Shown: positions 1 through 5,651 of the stretch, one piece after another
How positions within the stretch are numbered: position 1 is the first letter of the stretch
How the letters are laid out: each line of letters opens with the position of its first letter
Made by a program: the position numbers and the translations under genes
Notes under the pieces: model-generated
What the model was told of the DNA's origin: nothing
Databases searched by the model: none
What the model saw: only the letters and a program-made list of their open reading frames with translations
Origin: Saprospiraceae bacterium
GTDB taxonomy: Bacteria > Bacteroidota > Bacteroidia > Chitinophagales > Saprospiraceae
Length of the DNA: 5,651 bases
Reading direction: 5' to 3'
Assembly: GCA_020528935.1 (NCBI GenBank)
Contig: JAJDFU010000672.1
Location: 1 to 5,651 of the forward strand

Positions 1-1
1 C

Positions 2-1414
2 GGGGTGCCGGTAGCCAGCTTCGAAGCCTACCAGATCTGGCAAGAGTCGGGCCAGGCGCCAGACGATCTCACGATGTCGGCCTTTCGGGGAGAGGTGACT
101 CCAGCCAGTTCCTGGATGCTGATTCGGGCCGGCATCATTATGGTACTCACGCGTTGGTTTTCCAAAAAGGCCCGGAACGTAATCCAGACAACGGTCAACC
201 TCAGTCGCCAAAAGGACGGCATCGAGCGTTTCTCGGGCAATACGGCCTCCCGGGGTATGGTACTGGGCATTAGCGGCCTGGCAGGCGCCATCGTGGGTGC
301 ATTGCCCAAGGGCCTAGTCAACTGGTTCGAGCGCCGTTATGCCATCAAGCCGCCTCTGGTCATGAATGGCGAGGACCCGCCGGCTTTCGACTTTGTACGC
401 GCCTCCTCCAATCTCATCGTGGCGGCCTTCCTCATCTCGCTGGGCACTTCGCTGAAGCTTCCCCTGTCCACCACCTATGTTTCCTTCATGGTGCTGATGG
501 GTACTTCCCTGGCTGACCGCGCCTGGAATCGCGACAGCGCCGTGTACCGCGTTTCCGGCGTATTCACGGTAGTCAGCGGCTGGTTTATGACGGCCATTGC
601 CGCCTTGACCCTTTCCTCCCTTTTCGCCATTACCGTCATGAACCTCAGTTTTATCGGGGTAGGCTTGGTCTTTGCCTTCGTCGTGATCGCCATGGTCCTT
701 GTCAACCGCTTTACCGACAACCGTCTGCAACTGGAACACACGGCAGAGCTGCCGGAAATGTGGTTCGACCGCACACCCCAGGAGCTCACTCCCTTTCTGG
801 GCCAGCGGGCCCGGGAGGCTGCCGACACCTATGCCGGAGCTGTGGAGCGGTTGGTCAAAGCCGTAGAAGAGGAGGACCGAAAAACAGCACACCGCCTGAG
901 GAAAGAAATGGACAAGCAGTTGGAGATCTCCCAGAATTATACTGCCAAGCTCAACGAATACATCAGCGAACTCCCCGAAGAACGCCGCGATACAGGCCGG
1001 GTGCTGCTGGAGCTCTTCTACCTCGAAACCCTGCTGCTCCATCAGGTCGAGCGCATGATCACCATCGGAAGCACCCACATTCTCAACCTGCACAAACCCC
1101 TGGAAACCGAACAGGTGAAACAGCTCGATCGCATGGTGGCGGACATCCGGCGCTTCTGCCAGGTATTGCCCTCCACCACCAGTCGGGAAAAGCCCAGCCT
1201 TGAATTGCAGCGATTGAAAAGCGAACTGGACCGCTCCATCCAACTGCAGGTCGACGGGCTCATCCACGACAAATACAACTACAAGAATAGCCTGCTCTAC
1301 TTCAACCTGCTGCTGCGCAACCTGGAAAGCGCGGAGATCTTGCAGCGTATGGATGAGCTGGCTGAGACAGCCCGCCCGCATTCGGAGGTCGGCGAAGGGG
1401 TACTCGACGAATAA
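2..1414 (+). CDS. PiT-family inorganic phosphate transporter with PhoU-like C-terminal tail (5' partial)
   Basis: Inner-membrane transporter of the PiT (PHO4) family, which moves phosphate, often as a metal-phosphate complex, with H+ or Na+. The reading frame is open at the left edge, and the GTG at position 5 is probably an internal valine, so the true start and the N-terminal PiT repeat are outside the window. Numbering from that GTG, hydrophobic segments lie near residues 36-50, 84-104, 133-150, 155-169, 183-206 and 213-234. The stretch FVRASSNLIVAAFLISLGTS followed by LPLSTTYVSFMVLMGTSLAD (residues 130-171) resembles the second inverted repeat of PiT proteins. From about 240 to 460 the protein is soluble, charged and helical (for example AVEEEDRKTAHRLRKEMDKQ), like the PhoU-type tail of the large Bacteroidota PiT proteins. 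The receptor gene follows after 86 bases. The family call is firm; the exact substrate and coupling ion cannot be seen. Confidence 0.9.
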   Translation, partial: GVPVASFEAYQIWQESGQAPDDLTMSAFRGEVTPASSWMLIRAGIIMVLTRWFSKKARNVIQTTVNLSRQKDGIERFSGNTASRGMVLGISGLAGAIVGALPKGLVNWFERRYAIKPPLVMNGEDPPAFDFVRASSNLIVAAFLISLGTSLKLPLSTTYVSFMVLMGTSLADRAWNRDSAVYRVSGVFTVVSGWFMTAIAALTLSSLFAITVMNLSFIGVGLVFAFVVIAMVLVNRFTDNRLQLEHTAELPEMWFDRTPQELTPFLGQRAREAADTYAGAVERLVKAVEEEDRKTAHRLRKEMDKQLEISQNYTAKLNEYISELPEERRDTGRVLLELFYLETLLLHQVERMITIGSTHILNLHKPLETEQVKQLDRMVADIRRFCQVLPSTTSREKPSLELQRLKSELDRSIQLQVDGLIHDKYNYKNSLLYFNLLLRNLESAEILQRMDELAETARPHSEVGEGVLDE

Positions 1415-1500
1415 GGGGGCAGGAATAAAGAAAAACCATCTGCAACCAGCGCAGGAATACAAACCACCCAAAACCTCATTTCCTTCCAAAAAATGATCTG
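1415..1500 (+). other. Intergenic leader between the phosphate transporter and receptor genes
   Basis: This 86-base gap is A-rich in its first half and ends in CCAAAAAATGATCTG just before the receptor ATG. I see no Bacteroidota-type promoter (TTG near -33 with TAnnTTTG near -7), no strong hairpin with a T-run, and no Shine-Dalgarno sequence. An ATG at 1493 opens only a two-codon frame (ATG ATC TGA). Read-through from the transporter gene is therefore plausible but not proven. Confidence 0.5.
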
Positions 1501-1563
1501 ATGAAGACCATGAAACTCGTACTCTGCAGCCTTGGGCTGACCCTTTCTCTCGCACTCTGGGGG
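1501..1563 (+). other. Predicted Sec signal peptide of the receptor
   Basis: Two lysines (residues 2 and 5) precede a hydrophobic core (LVLCSLGLTLSLAL). Small-residue position Gly21 then sits before Gln22. Gln directly after the cleavage site is common in Bacteroidota exported proteins and supports both the cleavage point and the chosen start. Cys9 lies inside the hydrophobic core and is not a lipobox cysteine. Confidence 0.75.
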
Positions 1564-4095
1564 CAAGGCGAACCCGGCATTAAGGGGCATCACTTTGAAG
1601 ACGAGCACCACCACGCCAAACGCGAAAAGAAACCGCATCTGGACAGCACCTACTTGAAACACTTCAAACAGAGTGAGATCCAGGACCCGGCCGTAGTGAA
1701 CCGCTTTACCCGTCGATTCATCAATGCGGTAGGCGGCAGTGCCACCGGCCTGATCGGCCGGGTTGCCGGTGCGACTGTCCAGGGCGGCATGGTTTCCTTC
1801 CGTGGACTCAACCCGCGCTATTCGACCGTCACCGTGAACGGCTTGGCCACCCCGGTTACCGAGCAAAACATCAAAGCCTTTTCCCTGGGCCTGCTGCCCT
1901 CCGATGCCATTCAGGCCATGGAGGTATATAAAGGCGGCTACTACGCCAACTACGGCGAATGGGGCGGTGGAAACATCAACATAGTGAGTACGGCCGACAT
2001 TGCCGGCAACTACCTGGACGTGAGCTTCGGCCTCACCTTTCAGAACAACTTCACGTTCAACGATTTCGTCAAGCCCCAATACTGGGGGGAAGATTTCGGC
2101 AATTTCTTCGGCTACGGCAAAGACAACATTGACGTGACCCGCAAGATCGTCGGCGTAGATGAATTCCAGGAGCTGGACCGCAACGGCGCTGCCGAGCAGG
2201 CGCGCATGATCCAGAATACCCAAGGGATAGAGACCGTCACCGCAGGACCCGGTTTTGACCTGAGCATCGGATTCGGCCATATTTTCTCCGACAACGGCCG
2301 GGCCAACTTTCTACCCTCCACCCCCCAACCCTTTTCGCGCATTCCCTCCCGAATTGCCGTCAACCGGGCGCGTTACAACAACAAGACGACCGACGAGAAC
2401 GGCACGGTGACCAACTCCGAGATCACCTCCTTCCTTACCGACGGCATTTACACCGAAACGGCCCAGTTGGAAGCCACTTCCCAGTGGTTTTATCGGATTA
2501 ACGAAAACAACGACATCAACCTCGCTCTCACCTACAGCCACGAAGGCTCCATGATTTCTCTGATTCGTTACTTCGTGGGCATTCGCGACCAGAAAGACGT
2601 ATTCGGGGGCAGCATAGGCCTGATAGCCAAGCAAGTCTTCATGGGCCGCCTTACCGGCAATCACGGCTTGGCCGACAACCTAGACCTGAGCTGGTCGCTG
2701 GGCGTCGGCACCTTCAACCGCGACGAGCCCGTGCTCAATCGCTTCGGGGCACAGCGCCCCTTGCGCGATCAGGGTACCGAATCGCCCTACCTGCTCATTA
2801 TACCCGAAAGCTCGAAGGCCGATGTAGGGGGCACCTTCAACAGCGATCTGAACGACAACACCCTGGGTGGGCGGATTGACCTGGGCTGGGAAGCCATCGA
2901 CAACCGCCTGACCCTGCGAGCAGGCGTACTGTTCGATCGGCTGGATCGCGACTTTGCCGCCCGCTTGCTCACCACGGCCAAGGATGACTTCACGGCTCCC
3001 GAGCTGACCACCCCTCGCCTGAGCGCCCTGGATACCATCTTCCAGACTGAAAATTACGGTCCCAATGGCTATACCATGATCGACGGCACATCCGAATTTG
3101 AGTCCTACAACGCCACCAACGACAACTTCGCCGGCTACCTCGGGGCGGATTTCCAGCTCGGAACCGACTGGAAGTTTTCTCTTGGCGGCCGCCTGGAAAA
3201 CTTCAACCAAAACCTGGATACCGGTATCGATACTATACAGGTAGACAATCAGGTGACGGAGTTTCTGCCCTCGGTCAATCTCTCCTATGTCGGCCACAGC
3301 CGCCTGGCTGTCAAAGCCGGCTATTCGCGCTCGCTCAATCACCCGGCCTTTCGCGAGCTATCCCCCTTTACCTTCTACGATTTTGACTATCGCTCCGATA
3401 TTCAGGGAAATCCCGAGCTCCAAAGTGGCGTAGTGGACAACTTCGACCTCAGCTTGGAAGTGCTCTTTGGGCGCAACAACGAGTACTTCGCCGTCACGCC
3501 TTTTTTCAAGCGCATTCAGAACCCCATTGAGATGAAGTACATCATCCGGTCCGAATCGCCCCTGTTCAGCTTCGAGAATGCCGAGCAGGCCACTATCGGC
3601 GGCGTGGAAATCGAATTTGCCAAATTCCTGGGCTCTTCGGCCGGATTGCGCAACCTGCTCCTTTCCGGCAACATCACCTTTACCGACAGCCGCATCGAAC
3701 TGCCGGAGGGCACCCAGGAAGTGGCCAGCGAACGTCCCTTGCAAGGTCAGGTACCGCTCATCATCAATGCCGGCCTCACCTTTATCTCGGATAATCAGAG
3801 GACCACAGCCACCCTGGCCTACCGCTATGTTGGCCGGTACCTTTTTTCGGTAGGCGATGGGGTATCCACCTTCCCCTGGTATGAGATGCCGCGCAACTAC
3901 CTGAGCGCTTCCTTTTCCCAGCGCTTCGGCAATTTCAAGCTCACCCTGGCTGCGACCAACCTGCTCAACACCCGCTTTGCCCAATTTGAAGATGCCGACC
4001 TGGACGGCAAGGTCACCACCTCCGGAGTGGACAACGAGGTACAGCGTGGCCTGGCCTACCAGACCTTTCACCTGGGTGTATCCTATAGCTTCTAA
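1501..4095 (+). CDS. TonB-dependent outer-membrane receptor
   Basis: Outer-membrane beta-barrel that imports a ligand using energy passed on by TonB-ExbBD. Residues 1-21 form a signal peptide (MKTMKLVLCSLGLTLSLALWG) with likely cleavage before Gln22. A short polar leader with His30, 31, 36, 37, 38 and 46 follows. The plug spans roughly residues 66-164: GRVAGATVQGGMVSFRGLNP contains the conserved RG at 101-102, then VTVNG at 110-114, KAFSLGLLPSDAIQAMEVYK and YGEWGGGNINIVST. This pattern belongs to the Bacteroidota receptor subgroup with the form 'VRGLNDRY...NGA..P...KAFSFDIFPS', not to classical SusC. Residues 170-864 are a barrel with repeated aromatic, amphipathic strands, ending in LGVSYSF with the terminal Phe typical of outer-membrane proteins. 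The usual N-terminal carboxypeptidase-regulatory-like domain is absent. Met4 is an alternative start. The gene lies 27 bases before the lipoprotein gene. The ligand is unknown; the upstream PiT gene hints at phosphate or a phosphorylated or metal ligand. Confidence 0.93.
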   Translation: MKTMKLVLCSLGLTLSLALWGQGEPGIKGHHFEDEHHHAKREKKPHLDSTYLKHFKQSEIQDPAVVNRFTRRFINAVGGSATGLIGRVAGATVQGGMVSFRGLNPRYSTVTVNGLATPVTEQNIKAFSLGLLPSDAIQAMEVYKGGYYANYGEWGGGNINIVSTADIAGNYLDVSFGLTFQNNFTFNDFVKPQYWGEDFGNFFGYGKDNIDVTRKIVGVDEFQELDRNGAAEQARMIQNTQGIETVTAGPGFDLSIGFGHIFSDNGRANFLPSTPQPFSRIPSRIAVNRARYNNKTTDENGTVTNSEITSFLTDGIYTETAQLEATSQWFYRINENNDINLALTYSHEGSMISLIRYFVGIRDQKDVFGGSIGLIAKQVFMGRLTGNHGLADNLDLSWSLGVGTFNRDEPVLNRFGAQRPLRDQGTESPYLLIIPESSKADVGGTFNSDLNDNTLGGRIDLGWEAIDNRLTLRAGVLFDRLDRDFAARLLTTAKDDFTAPELTTPRLSALDTIFQTENYGPNGYTMIDGTSEFESYNATNDNFAGYLGADFQLGTDWKFSLGGRLENFNQNLDTGIDTIQVDNQVTEFLPSVNLSYVGHSRLAVKAGYSRSLNHPAFRELSPFTFYDFDYRSDIQGNPELQSGVVDNFDLSLEVLFGRNNEYFAVTPFFKRIQNPIEMKYIIRSESPLFSFENAEQATIGGVEIEFAKFLGSSAGLRNLLLSGNITFTDSRIELPEGTQEVASERPLQGQVPLIINAGLTFISDNQRTTATLAYRYVGRYLFSVGDGVSTFPWYEMPRNYLSASFSQRFGNFKLTLAATNLLNTRFAQFEDADLDGKVTTSGVDNEVQRGLAYQTFHLGVSYSF

Positions 4096-4122
4096 CCCAT
4101 CATCCAAAAAACAGCTAGCCTC

Positions 4123-4191
4123 ATGAAATCGAAACTCCAAACCCTCATGACCCTGGGACTGCTCGCCGGCGGCCTGGTGCTGCAATCCTGC
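4123..4191 (+). other. Lipoprotein signal peptide with lipobox LQSC
   Basis: Lys2 and Lys4 precede a hydrophobic stretch (LMTLGLLAGGLVL) and then L20-Q21-S22-C23, a good signal peptidase II site. The A-rich, Shine-Dalgarno-less leader CATCCAAAAAACAGC upstream of the ATG at 4123 is normal for Bacteroidota. Met9 is a possible alternative start but would remove the positively charged N-region, so 4123 is preferred. Confidence 0.85.
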
Positions 4192-5577
4192 GAAAAGATC
4201 GAACTCCTGACGCCACCGCCGCCTAGCGAGGGCCAGAACGGCACCGGAAGAGCCACGGGTGCAGGCCTCCTCTTTTTGCAAAATAATACCTCGGAGCTGT
4301 TCAATGCCGACCAATCCGGCCTGAACATCACCTCCAACGACCTCGGCGCCTGGGTGGAAGACAACGACTTCGCCCGATACGACCCCAACTCGGGCAACCT
4401 GCTGGAACTGGAAACCAAGCTGCCACTCTGGGCCGGCAATGAGCCCGTATTGCCCGAACTACCGGACGGCTCCGGGCCGGTCAATATCGTACAACCGGTG
4501 CCGGTGGGCATGGACCAGACCAACTTCCCCGGCGCCTTCAACCAGGTAGCCCAAAGCGACTGGCACATCGGCTCCAACTGGTGGGTACTCGACGCCCAAG
4601 ACATTGACTACGGCTGGCGCGGCGAAGACAACACCCCGGACCTGGTGAACGTGACGGACAACATCACTACCGATAAAACCTGGACGGCCGACAAAAAGTA
4701 CTTCCTCACTCGCCAGATCTTCGTAAAGGAAGGCGCCACCCTGACCATTGAGCCAGGTACGGTTATTTTCGGCCGCGATGCCGTAGGCGTGGATGCCGGC
4801 GTTCTGGTGGTGAACCGCGGGGCTCGCCTCCTGGCCCAGGGCACGCCCGATCAACCCATCGTATTCACCTCCACAAAACCCCCGGGTGCGCGCGCGCGAG
4901 GAGACTGGGGCGGCCTGGTACTTTGTGGCCGGGCAGCCAACAACAAGGCCAACAACGTACTTATCGAAGGCATTGGCGGTGCCGAGGCCAGTGACGAGGA
5001 CGGATTCTATGGCCCCGGCAACGGCTATGCGGCGGATGCCACCGACTTTAACGACGAAAGCTCGGGCGTGCTGTCCTTTATCCGCCTGGAATATGCCGGC
5101 ATCGCCATCAGCCCCGGCAACGAGGTGAACAGCCTGACCATGGGCAGCATCGGCTCCGGTACGCAGGTGGACCACATCATAGTGACCAATGCCGGCGACG
5201 ACGGCATCGAGTGCTTTGGCGGCACAGTGGACATTCGCTACCTTGCCATGGTCGATATCCTCGATGACGACGTCGACCTGGATGCCGGGTATTCCGGCAC
5301 CATCCAGTACGCCTACCTGGTGCGAAATCCCTTCGCCGCTGACGAATCCACTTCCACCAGCTTTGAGACCAGCTCGGCCAAGAACGACGGCCAAAACCCG
5401 GTGACCCGCGCGACGATCGCCAATACGACGATCGTCGGGCCGGTTTACCAACTGGAAGGCACCGACCTGGCTGCCAACCGCCTGTACGACGGCGGCTTCC
5501 TGGGTAAAGACTTATCGGAAGTACGTCTGATCAATTCCATCATTATCGGTGCGCCCATTGGCTTTCAGAACCCCTAA
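4123..5577 (+). CDS. Outer-membrane lipoprotein with right-handed beta-helix-like region, partner of the TonB receptor
   Basis: A predicted lipoprotein. Residues 1-22 are a signal peptide ending in lipobox LQSC, so Cys23 would be lipidated; a Pro-rich tether (PPPP at 31-34) follows. Residues 40-165 are a region I cannot assign, including NFPGAF (134-139) and SDWHIGSNWW (145-154). From about 176 onwards there is a beta-helix-like pattern: TWTADKKYFL, TLTIEPGTVIFGRDA, GVLVVNRGARLLAQGTPDQP, DWGGLVLCGR, GNEVNSLTMGSIGSGTQVDH, DDGIECFGGTVDIRYL and DDDVDLDAGYSGTIQYAYLV. This pattern is known from Bacteroidota proteins encoded beside TonB receptors, some of which databases mislabel 'multidrug transporter'; nothing here suggests a transporter, since there are no membrane helices after the signal peptide. 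The natural reading is a surface or periplasmic-face partner of the receptor that captures ligand. CEKIE after the lipidated Cys is only weakly like a surface-export signal. The protein stops at GAPIGFQNP, earlier than remembered homologues do, so it may be truncated. Confidence 0.85.
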   Translation: MKSKLQTLMTLGLLAGGLVLQSCEKIELLTPPPPSEGQNGTGRATGAGLLFLQNNTSELFNADQSGLNITSNDLGAWVEDNDFARYDPNSGNLLELETKLPLWAGNEPVLPELPDGSGPVNIVQPVPVGMDQTNFPGAFNQVAQSDWHIGSNWWVLDAQDIDYGWRGEDNTPDLVNVTDNITTDKTWTADKKYFLTRQIFVKEGATLTIEPGTVIFGRDAVGVDAGVLVVNRGARLLAQGTPDQPIVFTSTKPPGARARGDWGGLVLCGRAANNKANNVLIEGIGGAEASDEDGFYGPGNGYAADATDFNDESSGVLSFIRLEYAGIAISPGNEVNSLTMGSIGSGTQVDHIIVTNAGDDGIECFGGTVDIRYLAMVDILDDDVDLDAGYSGTIQYAYLVRNPFAADESTSTSFETSSAKNDGQNPVTRATIANTTIVGPVYQLEGTDLAANRLYDGGFLGKDLSEVRLINSIIIGAPIGFQNP

Positions 5578-5599
5578 TGCTAAGGTTTCAGGATACTAA

Positions 5600-5651
5600 T
5601 ACCGTTTCAAGTATGAAATGACCTAAAATTTATTTCATACTTGAAGCGGTA
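5600..5651. repeat. Long AT-rich inverted repeat (hairpin) at the right edge
   Basis: The left arm 5600-5619 (TACCGTTTCAAGTATGAAAT) and the right arm 5632-5651 (ATTTCATACTTGAAGCGGTA) are reverse complements over 20 bases, with one difference (T5605 against G5646) that still pairs as G-U in RNA. Two more inner pairs (G5620-U5631, A5621-U5630) would leave an 8-base loop at 5622-5629. The arms may extend past the window end. It lies 22 bases after the lipoprotein stop. It could be a strong bidirectional terminator, the end of an insertion element, or a small non-autonomous element (MITE-like). No T-run can be seen, because the window ends at the arm. Confidence 0.85.

Noticed and set aside
1465..1485. 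Possible terminator between the transporter and receptor genes (CTGC...GCAG near 1440-1456)
   Set aside because: The stem is only four pairs and no T-run follows, so it would not be expected to terminate transcription.
314..1555. Long open frame of 413 residues on the minus strand
   Set aside because: It lies antisense to the clear PiT gene, has low-complexity Gly/Gln/His/Val-rich translation and matches no family I know. GC-rich codon use on the + strand removes stops from the opposite frame.
1501..4095. Classical SusC/SusD glycan-uptake locus
   Set aside because: The receptor lacks the SusC N-terminal domain and sequence pattern, the partner is not SusD, and there is no glycosidase gene in view.
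4886..4898. Alternating GTGCGCGCGCGCG tract, possibly Z-DNA-forming or a slippage site
   Set aside because: It is in frame and encodes GARARG in a variable loop of the lipoprotein; 13 bases are too few to claim a function.
5411..5437. Direct repeat CGACGATCG (5411-5419 and 5426-5434) and palindrome CGACGATCGTCG (5426-5437)
   Set aside because: It lies inside the coding region for the repeated TI/TIV strand pattern of the beta-helix, so protein repetition and codon choice explain it.
3358..5451. Further long minus-strand open frames opposite the receptor and lipoprotein genes (318 and 330 residues)
   Set aside because: They overlap strongly supported genes, have no convincing starts or domains, and are explained by codon bias.
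5585..5614. Imperfect direct repeat GTTTCAGGATAC / GTTTCAAGTATG just left of the hairpin
   Set aside because: Only 8 of 12 bases match, which is not enough in AT-rich DNA to call a repeat array or target duplication.

Overview
The window looks like chromosomal DNA from a GC-rich member of the Bacteroidota. Three things point there: a TonB-dependent receptor followed immediately by a surface-type lipoprotein, Gln right after the predicted signal peptidase site of the receptor, and starts preceded by A-rich leaders without a Shine-Dalgarno sequence. The high GC and codon use would fit a Saprospiria/Lewinella-like lineage, but that placement is a guess. All genes are on the + strand and nearly fill the window.

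Layout. (1) Positions 2-1414 hold the 3' part of a PiT-family inorganic phosphate transporter whose start lies upstream; the membrane portion is followed by a long helical PhoU-like cytoplasmic tail. (2) Positions 1415-1500 are an 86-base gap with no recognisable promoter or terminator. (3) Positions 1501-4095 encode a complete 864-residue TonB-dependent outer-membrane receptor with a signal peptide, a short His-rich leader, a plug and a beta-barrel. (4) After 27 bases, positions 4123-5577 encode a 484-residue lipoprotein with a right-handed beta-helix-like repeat region. (5) Positions 5578-5651 are abruptly AT-rich and end in a long, nearly perfect hairpin that runs to the last base of the window.

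How the genes may work together. The receptor and lipoprotein are almost certainly co-transcribed and probably form an outer-membrane uptake pair in the manner of SusC/SusD, although the lipoprotein is not a SusD. The upstream PiT transporter suggests that the ligand could be phosphate, a phosphate-containing compound or a metal-phosphate complex, with the receptor working at the outer membrane and PiT at the inner membrane. This is inferred from gene order; no phosphate-binding residues are visible. The lipoprotein ends where its homologues, as I remember them, continue, and the AT-rich hairpin begins just downstream, so a truncating insertion of a small mobile element is worth testing.
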